Below, piece after piece: positions 34,723 through 43,129 of a DNA stretch of 52,489 nt. Made by a program: the position numbers and the translations under genes. The stretch spans positions 1 through 52,489 of the forward strand of contig JADHVL010000002.1 of assembly GCA_016784025.1 (NCBI GenBank), in the 5' to 3' direction. Each line of letters starts with the position of its first letter. The stretch's first letter is position 1. The stretch is from Fidelibacterota bacterium (GTDB lineage Bacteria; Fidelibacterota; UBA8477; JABMPR01). The notes under the pieces were generated by a model. That model made no database searches. It was not told the origin of the DNA and saw nothing but the letters and a program-made list of their open reading frames with translations.

Positions 34723-34834
34723 CCTAACTCCTAACTCCTAACTCCTAACTTTTAACTTTTAACTTTTAACTTTTAACTTCTAACTTCTAACTTCTAACTT
34801 CTAACTTCTAACTTCTAACTTCTAACTTCTAACT
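34723..34834. repeat. Heptanucleotide tandem array, 16 copies
   Basis: Sixteen uninterrupted 7-base units: four CCTAACT, four TTTAACT, then eight TCTAACT (112 bp). Degenerate units extend a little to the left. The last unit runs into the stop codon of the minus-strand gene that ends at 34833. Confidence 0.95.
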
Positions 34835-37700
34835 AAAACGGATTAACCAGAGCCATTCTCAGATAAGGTTCATATTCTTGGCCTGACCAGTAGGTTGCGT
34901 CGCCACCCCACCCATAAGCCAGTGTAACTACTGGTATTTTTGCCAGAGAAATATCGAACTTGAATTCTCCACCAAACGTGTCTAACTGTTTACCCGATTC
35001 AGGTATATATCCAAGGTCGACAAAAAGAGCTGTGGTGATATTCTGGATGCCGAGGCCAAAAATATCGATAGGGACTTTTTCGAAAAGGGGCATCCGCAAT
35101 TCTGCCACTGAAACAATGAGTTCATTTGCTGGATATTGCCCAACCTGCCCTCTTAAACTATATGACTCGGGTCCACCAAAAAGTCCAGAACTCCTGATGG
35201 TTTGCATGTACTCGGTTGAAAAATATAGTGGACCCGCTTCTGAGAATCCCAATCCATCTTGACTCAGGATAGTCCCAGATTGTCCAGCATATTTCATTCT
35301 ACCGTATAGGATCATAGGTAATTTTGGTATATCGAAATTAAAAAAACCCTCTATCCAGTGTTTGCTATAATCATTTTCTCCAAAAAAACTGGATATGGCA
35401 TGTTCTGTATGAATCAGAACTCCTTTCCCATCCCGCGGGGCACTATTCCTGTCTGTCCTTGGTCTCTGAGATTTCCAACTGTAGGTCAATGCAGCTTTGA
35501 ACTCTTTGCTGCTGGCTGTTGGAGCAATACTTCCGGTTAAAAGTTCTTCGAAAGCTTCTGGGTCTGCCAGATTCCGATTCATCAGTTGAAGGTCAAAACG
35601 CATGCTATGATTAGAAGACAAAGAACCACCTGTGTTCATGGGAATGTTGGCTGCCAATCCTACACCATTTCGGTTTTCAACAAAAGTGAAATCAGGACCG
35701 CTGTAATAGTGCAGACTCATGTTTTTCATTCCGTAAAAATGGAGCGCTGGTAAAAACCGGAGATTTGTGTAACTGACATAACCTCCATAGTCGTCTCCGA
35801 AATAGGGGAAAAATCCACCAACCTGGAAAATGTGTTTCCCTAGAGCATCTTCGGCTACCCCCATCAGGAGTAATGCATCACCCAGGGGCCAGATAATCTT
35901 AAACAGGGGACGTATTGTCTTGAGAGGTTGATATAGATGTGGCTTTTGTATCAGCATTTCAGCTTTATAGTCAATTGATGGCAACTGAATATCTGGAGTT
36001 TTTGTTCGCCAGGCATTGAAGGGTTCCCGAATCTGCAGACCCAATTTGGGAGCCACTCGCGTGTCCTCAACGGCTCGGATTCTTACGGTATCAACATCGG
36101 CAAGAGTGGAGGCAATAATTCTATTCGAATTTGGTAGTCTTTGTCTGGAATAAATCCCCTCTGCCACATCTGTCATCTGCGTAATTTTCAGACTATCCAG
36201 ATTGACTCTGTAGAGATTGGGGGTTGAGTTCCGATAGGATGTATAAATGATGGCTGATGCATCCGTTGACCAGACAGGATAGACATCTTCCTCTGGATCG
36301 TTGGTGACTTTTTGAAAATCCGTGCCATCTCGATTCATGATGGCAATATCTACATCCCCATTGATATCCTGAATCATAAAGGTCAGTTTTTTACCATCTC
36401 GTGACAAATCGAGATCCTGGAGTTGGACATCACCCTCGAAATTGCTCAACTGAATCCGCTTTCCTGATTCCATATCCTGATAGAAAATCTGTGTGGTCTC
36501 AGAGGGATGAGCCACAAAGAAAACACCTTTTCCATCGTGAGAAAAAACTGGATGAAGAGCTCTGAAATTTTCAGTGATCCACCGGTTCTTTTTTGTATCG
36601 ATATCAATAAGCCGTAGATCATTCAAAAGCGAACCGTGACTCCCCCGGTGATATTCCGCCAGGATGAGTTGTTTTGAATCTGGAGACCAGGCTGGATCTC
36701 CATTGAAACGCCCGTAGTGAATTTCCTTCACTTCGCGAGTCGAGTCAGTGCTTTGCATATAGAGCCCATAGTCCCGCATTTTTTTGTCACGTCGACCCAC
36801 TACTGCGATAGTAACTGTATCAGGTGATATTGATGCGCTTTGGACCCTTGTGAATCCCTTTAGCGGAAGCGGCTCTCCCACCTCACCCATGGTCTCCTTC
36901 TGAGCCTTATAGCCATAATAATAGGTATTCATAGCCCGACGCCACTCTTCATCAAAATCCGCCAACGATTGCCCCGTGGCATCCTTAAAAGCAGCTTTGA
37001 AGTCATACCAATACGGGTACTTCTCCTGTTCCTTCAATAGATAAAGACGGTGATTCGAAATCTTGACCAGGGTAGAATCACCATACTTCCAGGCCAGATA
37101 TAAAACTTTTGCATAGCCATCGTCATGGGCATCCAGTTGATTCATGGTGTTGCGATAGGTATGAATTTTCATTCTAGAATCGCTGCGACCCACTCGCCAG
37201 ACTTCAGTCATGTATTCAGCCATTCCTTCGATCCACCAGGATGGAATAGTGATTCCACCGAAAATTCCTGCCCAGGTCCCATGGGCTTGAAATTGGACGA
37301 CATGTTGAAATTCGTGGGTTACCACCAGCTTCAACCATTTGTCCGAACCGCCAAAGTGTCCAGCCACATCATTCTGACTGACCCAGATAAAAATCTGATT
37401 GCTGGGCATGGCAAAACCATTCATGATCTCATCCTCGGCGGAGAAAACAATATCAGTTTTTCCAAAATCTTTTACCTGGAGTTGATCCATAATAGGCTGA
37501 TAGGTTTGCTCGGCGATCAGAGCTCCTTTCTCAGCGATGGATTCCAAACCCTGATGATAATGAATATTGAAATGTTCTGTCTCCAGAGTTTGCCATTTCA
37601 ATTCGGGATGGGTACGTTGATTCCACATCCACATATTTTGGGCTGACACGCTTTGCGTATATGCAAAGATGACTAGAATCACTGCCCATTGAATAATCAT
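34833..37700 (-). CDS. Exported HExxH peptidase with beta-propeller and outer-membrane barrel
   Basis: About 955 residues from the ATG at 37700 (signal peptide MIIQWAVILVIFAYTQSVSA). The frame continues to 37823, but the extra 41 residues would bury the signal peptide. Layout: a peptidase-MA-like zinc metalloprotease domain (about 20-260) with His129-Glu130-x-x-His133 in THEFQHVVQ; a TolB/PD40-type beta-propeller (about 290-600, blades such as SPDSKQLILAEY, SHDGKGVFFVAH, SRDGKKLTFMI and STDASAIIYTSY); and a C-terminal region (about 640-955) rich in amphipathic strands ending in NPF, like a BamA/surface-antigen barrel. The protein could anchor a protease in the outer membrane. It lies between the MoxR and DUF58 genes in the same direction. 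Confidence 0.8.
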   Translation of the reverse strand: MIIQWAVILVIFAYTQSVSAQNMWMWNQRTHPELKWQTLETEHFNIHYHQGLESIAEKGALIAEQTYQPIMDQLQVKDFGKTDIVFSAEDEIMNGFAMPSNQIFIWVSQNDVAGHFGGSDKWLKLVVTHEFQHVVQFQAHGTWAGIFGGITIPSWWIEGMAEYMTEVWRVGRSDSRMKIHTYRNTMNQLDAHDDGYAKVLYLAWKYGDSTLVKISNHRLYLLKEQEKYPYWYDFKAAFKDATGQSLADFDEEWRRAMNTYYYGYKAQKETMGEVGEPLPLKGFTRVQSASISPDTVTIAVVGRRDKKMRDYGLYMQSTDSTREVKEIHYGRFNGDPAWSPDSKQLILAEYHRGSHGSLLNDLRLIDIDTKKNRWITENFRALHPVFSHDGKGVFFVAHPSETTQIFYQDMESGKRIQLSNFEGDVQLQDLDLSRDGKKLTFMIQDINGDVDIAIMNRDGTDFQKVTNDPEEDVYPVWSTDASAIIYTSYRNSTPNLYRVNLDSLKITQMTDVAEGIYSRQRLPNSNRIIASTLADVDTVRIRAVEDTRVAPKLGLQIREPFNAWRTKTPDIQLPSIDYKAEMLIQKPHLYQPLKTIRPLFKIIWPLGDALLLMGVAEDALGKHIFQVGGFFPYFGDDYGGYVSYTNLRFLPALHFYGMKNMSLHYYSGPDFTFVENRNGVGLAANIPMNTGGSLSSNHSMRFDLQLMNRNLADPEAFEELLTGSIAPTASSKEFKAALTYSWKSQRPRTDRNSAPRDGKGVLIHTEHAISSFFGENDYSKHWIEGFFNFDIPKLPMILYGRMKYAGQSGTILSQDGLGFSEAGPLYFSTEYMQTIRSSGLFGGPESYSLRGQVGQYPANELIVSVAELRMPLFEKVPIDIFGLGIQNITTALFVDLGYIPESGKQLDTFGGEFKFDISLAKIPVVTLAYGWGGDATYWSGQEYEPYLRMALVNPF

Positions 37701-38061
37701 GCAAGCTGAAAAATAACTACGAATCGACCTGGTTAAGGAACGAAGAGAAGCAGAGGATCGCGGGATAGTATTATCGTCGGGACTATTCTCCTCGTTATGA
37801 CAAGTCTGACAGTCACGAAACATGAAGGATATCCAATTTAATCAATTCCACTTCCTGTCCTTCGGAGACCTCCAGCCTACGTTTTAAAACTTCGGCTTGG
37901 CTCGCAGGATGGCACAAGTGGTAATCAGCTATAAAGGGATTCCTATTCATAAGTCTTTGTCCTCGTCTTCGCGAGCGCACGAAGTAAGCGCGGCGATCTC
38001 GGTATGGAGATTGCTTCAGTCATACTTCCTTCGCAATGACAAAATCTGGATCATGGAAGAG
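37701..38061. repeat. Intergenic region with palindromic repeat family 2
   Basis: The part at 37965-38045 resembles the 'GCGATCTC...GAGATTGCTTC...TTCGCAATGACA' repeats scattered in many bacterial genomes. GCGATCTC (37993-38000) can pair with GAGATTGC (38007-38014), allowing one wobble pair. The rest holds the probable 5' leader of the peptidase gene; I see no gene in it. Confidence 0.55.
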
Positions 38062-39033
38062 TTAAAACAGCTTCTTGATGATCTCATCCACTGAAACACC
38101 ATCAGCCTCAGCGTTAAAATTGGTAAGGACCCGGTGTCTTAGAACAGGAAGCGCCACAGCTTTGACATCTTCAATTGATGGAGTGGGATTGCCCATCATG
38201 GCAGCTCTGGTTTTTGCACCCAGTATGAGATATTGTGAGGCTCTTGGTCCAGCACCCCAGCCAACCCACTTCTGAATAAAATCTGGTGCATCATCTGAAT
38301 CAGGTCGTGTTTTTGCCACCAGATCAACGGCATAGTCGATCACATTGTCTGCTACTGGAACCCGACGAATGAGATCCTGATATTCCATAATAGCCTGTCT
38401 ATCCAGAATTTTCTCCAGGTTCACAGAAGCTCCTGAGGTGGTTTGATTCACAATCTGGCGTTCTTCATCCCGACTTGGATATTCTACACGCAAATTAAAC
38501 ATGAATCGATCCAACTGGGCTTCAGGCAAGGGGTAGGTCCCCTCCTGTTCGATGGGGTTCTGTGTCGCCAATACGAAGAAGGGTTCCTCCAGAACATAAC
38601 TTTCAACACCAGCAGTTACACGATGCTCCTGCATCGCTTCCAGAAGAGCCGCCTGTGTCTTGGGCGGGGTTCTGTTGATTTCATCAGCCAGAACGATATT
38701 GGCAAAGACAGGTCCCTTAACAAAACGGAATTCACGTTTGCCTGTGGCGTGATCTTCTTCAATAATATCTGTTCCCGTAATATCAGATGGCATCAAATCT
38801 GGAGTGAATTGAATACGGGAGAAGGAAAGATCTAGAACTTCAGCCAAACTCTTGATGAGAAGGGTCTTAGCTAAACCGGGTACACCAACCAGCAGGGCAT
38901 GTCCCCGCGAAAGCATGGCTATGACCAACTGCTCAATAACTCTATCCTGTCCAACAATTGCTTTTGATAATTCTTTTTTCAATCGGTCAAAAGCTTCAAC
39001 CATTTCATTTAATTTCTTTACATCATCAGTCAT
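38062..39033 (-). CDS. MoxR-family AAA+ ATPase
   Basis: Cytosolic AAA+ chaperone-like ATPase that works with VWA/DUF58 proteins to mature metalloenzymes or envelope complexes. Walker A is GVPGLAKT (residues 50-57) and Walker B is VLADEINR. The sensor region FVLATQNPIEQEGTYPLPEAQLDRF (key residues NP, QEG and LPEAQLDRF) is the MoxR hallmark. The length of 323 residues is typical. It is followed on the same strand by the HExxH/propeller/barrel gene and then by DUF58, so a functional module is likely, though the 361-base gap with a repeat may separate transcripts. Confidence 0.95.
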   Translation of the reverse strand: MTDDVKKLNEMVEAFDRLKKELSKAIVGQDRVIEQLVIAMLSRGHALLVGVPGLAKTLLIKSLAEVLDLSFSRIQFTPDLMPSDITGTDIIEEDHATGKREFRFVKGPVFANIVLADEINRTPPKTQAALLEAMQEHRVTAGVESYVLEEPFFVLATQNPIEQEGTYPLPEAQLDRFMFNLRVEYPSRDEERQIVNQTTSGASVNLEKILDRQAIMEYQDLIRRVPVADNVIDYAVDLVAKTRPDSDDAPDFIQKWVGWGAGPRASQYLILGAKTRAAMMGNPTPSIEDVKAVALPVLRHRVLTNFNAEADGVSVDEIIKKLF

Positions 39034-39087
39034 ATTTATTAATCACCTTCCGGAGCGGTTTAAAAATAGATATCTACAAATTACACT

Positions 39088-39175
39088 TGTCTTCAAACCC
39101 TTCGACAGGCTCAGGGAGACAAGTGCGTGTGATGAATTTACAGACTGTCTTGCTGAGGCTCTCGAAGCATAGTAT
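39088..39175. repeat. Dispersed intergenic palindromic repeat, family 1, copy C
   Basis: CTTCGACAGGCTCAGGGAGA and GCTGAGGCTCTCGAAG are the arms. Relative to copy B (24733-24822) the whole unit is in the opposite orientation, and it keeps the GAGACAAG/CTTGTCTC and TGTCTTGCTGAGG cores. It lies between the MoxR start and the rpmA terminator. Confidence 0.7.
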
Positions 39176-39240
39176 TTCTAATAATTATCAGAACCTATGC
39201 TGAGATTTTAATCACTGGGAAGTTATTTGTTCATAGGTTC

Positions 39241-39275
39241 AATAAAATAAAAATCCCCCGATTACTCGAGGGATT
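39241..39275 (-). terminator. Terminator of the rplU-rpmA operon
   Basis: On the minus strand, AATCCCTCG and CGGGGGATT form a 9-pair stem (one wobble pair) around a 6-base loop, followed by a T-rich tail. It lies 25 bases beyond the rpmA stop. Confidence 0.85.
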
Positions 39276-39299
39276 TTGAGGTTTGTACTGGAATCCAGG

Positions 39300-39557
39300 T
39301 TAAGCTTCTGGGTAGATGCTAACCTGTTTTCTCGTGCGGTCTTTACGTTCAAAGGTCACAAAACCATCGATCTTTGCGAAAAGGGTATCATCACCACCTA
39401 TGCCAACATTCTGGCCGGGGTGAATGGCGGTTCCGCGCTGACGGACTATGATACTTCCAGCAGAAACGAATTCTCCACCATAACGTTTTGTACCCAGTCG
39501 CTTGGAATGACTCTCGCGACCATTTTTGGAGCTACCAACACCTTTTTTATGAGCCAT
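39300..39557 (-). CDS. rpmA: 50S ribosomal protein L27
   Basis: Large-subunit ribosomal protein whose N-terminus reaches the peptidyl-transferase centre. The 85 residues match L27 throughout: [37 protein letters not shown] and [16 protein letters not shown]. The start MAHKK is the mature form, with no Firmicute-type cleavable leader. It begins 2 bases after rplU ends, with a AAGGAG ribosome binding site lying inside the end of rplU, so the pair is one operon. Confidence 0.98.
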   Translation of the reverse strand: MAHKKGVGSSKNGRESHSKRLGTKRYGGEFVSAGSIIVRQRGTAIHPGQNVGIGGDDTLFAKIDGFVTFERKDRTRKQVSIYPEA

Positions 39558-39559
39558 TG

Positions 39560-40027
39560 CTATTCTCCTTTTTTAGCGGCCGGTTTAGCTGCAGCCTTTT
39601 TAACGGCTGGTTTCTTAGCAGCTGGAGCTTTCTTAGCTGCTGGCTTTTTGGCGGCTGGCTTGGCTGTTTTTACTTCAGCATCGGCCTTAGCTACGGTTTT
39701 CTTGGCAGCCGGTTTTGCAGGTGCAATACCTTCTACTTTAATCTGTGTAAAACCCTGGCGGTGTCCTTGTTTCTTCTGGTAACCCTTGCGGCGTTTCTTC
39801 TTGAAGACGATGATTTTCTTAGCGCGACCATGAGCCACAACTGTTCCGTCGATGTCAACATTGGTTAGCACAGGTGTGCCAACCTCAAGACTTGTACCGT
39901 CAGAGTAAGCCAGTACGCGCTCGACATTGACCTTTTTACCAGGTTCAGCATCGAGAGTCGGAACGTTCAGGACCATGCCAGGTTTCACCTTGAACTGTTT
40001 CCCTGCAATTTGGATAATTGCGTACAT
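39560..40027 (-). CDS. rplU: 50S ribosomal protein L21 with long Lys/Ala-rich tail
   Basis: L21 binds 23S rRNA and is required for subunit assembly. Residues 1-103 are a normal L21 ([50 protein letters not shown] end). The family usually stops there. This protein adds about 50 residues of repeated PAAKK-type sequence resembling a histone H1 tail, so the protein is 155 residues long. The tail is in frame without any break and contains the start region's ribosome binding site for rpmA. An AAAGGAG ribosome binding site precedes the ATG. The tail may contact rRNA or another polyanion. Confidence 0.96.
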   Translation of the reverse strand: MYAIIQIAGKQFKVKPGMVLNVPTLDAEPGKKVNVERVLAYSDGTSLEVGTPVLTNVDIDGTVVAHGRAKKIIVFKKKRRKGYQKKQGHRQGFTQIKVEGIAPAKPAAKKTVAKADAEVKTAKPAAKKPAAKKAPAAKKPAVKKAAAKPAAKKGE

Positions 40028-40141
40028 AACTTTATCTCCTTTATTAAAAAGCCAGCGAATATAGATGGCACCATAGGCTGTGTCAACGGATTATGCTCTA
40101 TTGATTTATGGTTTAGTTAAGTCACGGAGGAGAGGGAGAAA

Positions 40142-40173
40142 TTTAGGGGCTATAGTGGCGTATAGCCCCTAAA
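40142..40173 (-). terminator. Terminator hairpin between the subtilase and rplU genes
   Basis: A perfect 13-base stem (TTTAGGGGCTATA with its complement) around a 6-base loop, 20 bases after the stop of the minus-strand subtilase gene. The T-run beyond it is short, so it may also act as a leader structure for rplU, whose start is 115 bases downstream. Confidence 0.75.
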
Positions 40174-40193
40174 GGGATGAATGAAATTTGGAG

Positions 40194-41372
40194 CTAGTTG
40201 TGGGCTATCGGGTCAGCATTCCCATCTGGATCACCAGCTACAGATCCATCTGCACTTATATTACCTAATGCAAGCAAGCCACAGACGTGAGGTGAGGCCA
40301 TAGAGGTACCACTCATCGTGGAAGTACCCCCATTTTTATAAGTAGATAAAATCGAGGATCCTGGAGCAGCAAAGTCTACAGGAGGATTTCCATAATTTGA
40401 AAATGAAGACCAGTTATCACCCTGCGCGAACGAGGAGACTGTATAAATATTAGCGTGATTTGCTCGAGCAGGTGAGTGAAAATTTGCATCGTCGCTTTCA
40501 TTTCCTGCGGCCAGCGCGAATTTCACACCTCCTTGAGCGGCTGCAATAACTGCATCATCAAGTATCTGGGATACAGGTCCACCTAGACTCATATTCGCCA
40601 CATCACCATTGGAAGCATTTGCAGCAACATAGTCAACACCAGCAATAACACCTGAATAAGAGCCGCTTCCACGTCTATCCAGGACCTTGACTGCAACCAA
40701 GGTGATACCGGGTACCACACCCACAACATCAATGTCGTTATCAATAGCACCAACAGTGCCGGCTACATGACTCCCATGACCATGCAAGTCATTAGCATCA
40801 GCACCATCTTTACCATTTGTGAACATGGTCACCGATCTGGCAACATCAACATTGAGATCGGGATGATCTAGATCTATTCCTGAATCAAGAATCCAGGCTG
40901 TAACGTTAGAACTACTAATTCCTCCACCTACACGCGCTACGCCCCAGGGGGTTACCTGTCCAGGTTCCGGATCACCTCCACCACCACCCGCCCATGGTGG
41001 TTTAGCCAACACAAACATTCTATCTTGCTCTATATGTTTTACACGCGGATCCTGTGAAAGAAGCTCTGCTTCTTCTGACGAAATATTTGCTGAAACACCC
41101 CTGAGAGCATGACTGTATGTATGAGAAACAACGGCTAGGGCAATGTTATTGGTTTCAAGGACATTTTGAGTCAATGCCTGAACTGAAAGTGGTTTTCCCA
41201 AGTCTTGACCTGCCGCATCATCAAAAACAATAATATACTGATTTTCAATGAGGGAGCCGTTTGCTAGGTCTATATTTTCCTCTTGGGAAAGGCCTGGCTC
41301 GGTACTTTGTTCACAAGAGACCATCATAAAAATTATTACCAAAAACAGAACGCCAAATTTTCGCATGTTCAC
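40194..41372 (-). CDS. Subtilisin-family (S8) serine protease lipoprotein
   Basis: Exported protease. The signal peptide ends in MMVSC (Cys20), so the protein is probably lipid-anchored. An inhibitor-I9 propeptide follows (about 45-115, NQYIIVFDDAAGQ to DPRVKHIEQDRMF), then a Gly-rich junction (PPWAGGGGGDPEPGQ) and the catalytic domain with the triad Asp163 (ILDSGID), His199 (GHGSHVAGT) and Ser357 (GTSMASPHV). An oxyanion Asn lies in LAAGNESDDANF. The domain ends soon after the Ser, and the last residues (ADGSVAGDPDGNADPIA) look like a short tail without a sorting domain. The fold resembles proteinase K/aqualysin. Confidence 0.93.
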   Translation of the reverse strand: MNMRKFGVLFLVIIFMMVSCEQSTEPGLSQEENIDLANGSLIENQYIIVFDDAAGQDLGKPLSVQALTQNVLETNNIALAVVSHTYSHALRGVSANISSEEAELLSQDPRVKHIEQDRMFVLAKPPWAGGGGGDPEPGQVTPWGVARVGGGISSSNVTAWILDSGIDLDHPDLNVDVARSVTMFTNGKDGADANDLHGHGSHVAGTVGAIDNDIDVVGVVPGITLVAVKVLDRRGSGSYSGVIAGVDYVAANASNGDVANMSLGGPVSQILDDAVIAAAQGGVKFALAAGNESDDANFHSPARANHANIYTVSSFAQGDNWSSFSNYGNPPVDFAAPGSSILSTYKNGGTSTMSGTSMASPHVCGLLALGNISADGSVAGDPDGNADPIAHN

Positions 41373-41703
41373 TCCTACTTGAGTTTAAAAAAAGTAATAA
41401 TTGCCTCGGATGCAATTTTGAATAACTATATATAACCTATTCTGTCATGTATTCAAATAATTAAGTTAAGAACTTGCAGACCTGTAGGAAGAAATCGGAC
41501 GCTCCTATTGAGTCGAGTATGAATCTGTACCCAGAGATGCCCCCACCGTAGGTAATAATTTTTCTATCTGTTGGTAAGGATTATGCCTCTTCCATAATAG
41601 GGGATTTACATCTCACGAAGTAGCCCAGAGCAAGGCAGAAACTTTTAGCGATGGGATGAATCCGGCATAACACTCGGCCAAGATTCATGATAATCTATTC
41701 AAA
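41373..41703. other. Intergenic region with a stem-loop, no gene seen
   Basis: The only structure I can point to is ATGAATC (41656-41662) pairing with GATTCAT (41682-41688) around an inner CCG/CGG pair, just beyond the dCMP deaminase stop. It has no T-run. No small frame or riboswitch-like pattern is evident in the rest. Confidence 0.4.
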
Positions 41704-42132
41704 TTATTCTGCTAAATGGATAAGATCGATCCCGGCTTCTTTGGCGTGAATTTTAATTCTTTCGTCACGATACAATTCACCATAAAAAATACGCTTGATT
41801 CCTGAATTGGCGATGAGTTTGAAACAATTATAGCAGGGACTGGCTGTGACATAGATATCCGCCCCTTCAATTCCGGATCCATTTCTGGCAGCTTGAACGA
41901 TGGCGTTGGCTTCGGCGTGTACTGTGCGGACACAATGGCCATTATCCATTTCATGTCCAACTTCATCACAGTGAGGTAAACCACGAATGGAGCCATTGTA
42001 TCCCGTAGAAAGAATCATTTTGTCGCGGACTATGACAGCTCCTACAAATTTACGATCACAAGTAGATCGTGTGGAAACATCCAGAGCAATCTGCATGAAA
42101 TATTTATCCCAGGAGGTTCTGTCCTTAGTCAT
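41704..42132 (-). CDS. Deoxycytidylate (dCMP) deaminase
   Basis: Zinc enzyme that converts dCMP to dUMP for dTTP synthesis. The His72-Ala-Glu74 motif and Pro99-Cys100-x-x-Cys103 (PCYNCFK) give the zinc ligands and the catalytic Glu. VGAVIVRDKMILSTGYNGSIRGLPHC is the substrate-binding opening shared with ComEB. The length of 142 residues is typical. It is the last gene of a run reading from 47751 to 41704 and begins 13 bases after the asparaginase stop. Confidence 0.93.
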   Translation of the reverse strand: MTKDRTSWDKYFMQIALDVSTRSTCDRKFVGAVIVRDKMILSTGYNGSIRGLPHCDEVGHEMDNGHCVRTVHAEANAIVQAARNGSGIEGADIYVTASPCYNCFKLIANSGIKRIFYGELYRDERIKIHAKEAGIDLIHLAE

Positions 42133-42145
42133 CTATTCAATTTCC

Positions 42146-43129
42146 TTATTCAGCGATCAAAGTTTTGGTTGTGCCAATGACAAGCTGGGCATGATTTTTT
42201 AATTTGGGTTGCCACCATTTCATCAGCCTCTCCGACAAGGGTTCTTTAGCGAAGCCAATGTCTTCCAGCATCTTCAAGACCATTTGCCCAATGGCACGAT
42301 AATTACCATCGAGAACTTTTACTGCCAGCCCATAGACCTGCCCATCTGGCATAATGAAACCTGCAGCAGATACCGCTTCGGCGCCTCCTTTGGACATGAT
42401 TTTCTCGGGGTAACTCTCCATGAGGGCAGTGTCAAACCGACTCTCGCCCCCAACCAGGTGGGGATGGCCATTCATAGCCTGGAAAATCTGGCGACATTCC
42501 TGATTCTCTTGTTGGCTTATTCGAGCAAAAGCCATAGCCACCTTTTGAAGGGGCAGATGAAACACAGGAGCTGAACAACCGTCCACCCCTCTATGAATCT
42601 CATCAGAGGAAGTATACTCTTTCACAATATCATAGATGTATTGTTGTACCGGATGTTCCGGGTTCAAATAGTCTTGTGTAGAATGTCCTAATTGAACTGA
42701 GGTGGCTAACATGCCAGAATGCTTCCCTGAGCAGTTGTTGTGAATTTGCTGCGGAGCAATCCCAGCCGTTTGAAGCGCTTTTGCACTTTCTCTGTGAATG
42801 GGGGGATGTATGCCGCAAGCCAGGTGTTCAGGACCAATTCCTGCTTTAGAAAAGATTTGGGATACGGTGTCAGTATGAACCGGTTCACCACTGTGGGATG
42901 AGCAAATGACGGCCAGTTCTTCTGGAGTCAACTTAAAATCATCGTAGGCACCTGAACGTAAAACTGCCATGCCCTGAAGTGGTTTGGCAGATGACCTGAC
43001 GTAGGTTAGGTATTCTGTATCACCATAGGCTTTCACAATTTCGCCTGTGACATCAACAATGACCCCATATCCTACATGGAAACTTTCAACTTGGCCCGAA
43101 CGTGTAAACTGGGTAATCAGTGATTTCAT
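42146..43129 (-). CDS. L-asparaginase, Rhizobium-type zinc family (AnsA/ReAV-like)
   Basis: Hydrolyses asparagine to aspartate and ammonia. It belongs to the asparaginase II family (PF06089), unlike E. coli AnsA/AnsB. The SxxK motif Ser46-Lys49 (RSSAKPLQ) and Ser80 in SSHSGE correspond to catalytic Ser/Lys pairs of the R. etli enzyme. Cys133 and Lys136 (NNCSGKHSG) with Cys185 (VDGCSAP) match its zinc-site residues, as I recall them. There is no signal peptide, so it is cytosolic. Its start overlaps the PdxJ-like gene's stop by four bases, a sign of translational coupling. The length of 327 residues is close to family size. Confidence 0.9.
   Translation of the reverse strand: MKSLITQFTRSGQVESFHVGYGVIVDVTGEIVKAYGDTEYLTYVRSSAKPLQGMAVLRSGAYDDFKLTPEELAVICSSHSGEPVHTDTVSQIFSKAGIGPEHLACGIHPPIHRESAKALQTAGIAPQQIHNNCSGKHSGMLATSVQLGHSTQDYLNPEHPVQQYIYDIVKEYTSSDEIHRGVDGCSAPVFHLPLQKVAMAFARISQQENQECRQIFQAMNGHPHLVGGESRFDTALMESYPEKIMSKGGAEAVSAAGFIMPDGQVYGLAVKVLDGNYRAIGQMVLKMLEDIGFAKEPLSERLMKWWQPKLKNHAQLVIGTTKTLIAE

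Noticed and set aside
34723..34834. Possible CRISPR array
   Set aside because: The units are only 7 bases and contiguous with no spacers; no cas genes are present.
37797..37811. CxxCH haem-binding-like motif (CQTCH) in the N-terminal extension of the HExxH peptidase frame
   Set aside because: It lies before the signal peptide that begins at 37700, so it would not be exported for haem attachment. The longer start has no clear ribosome binding site, so I regard the extension as untranslated.
38443..38835. 130-codon plus-strand frame opposite moxR
   Set aside because: MoxR on the other strand is certain from its motifs; this frame has no recognisable domain.
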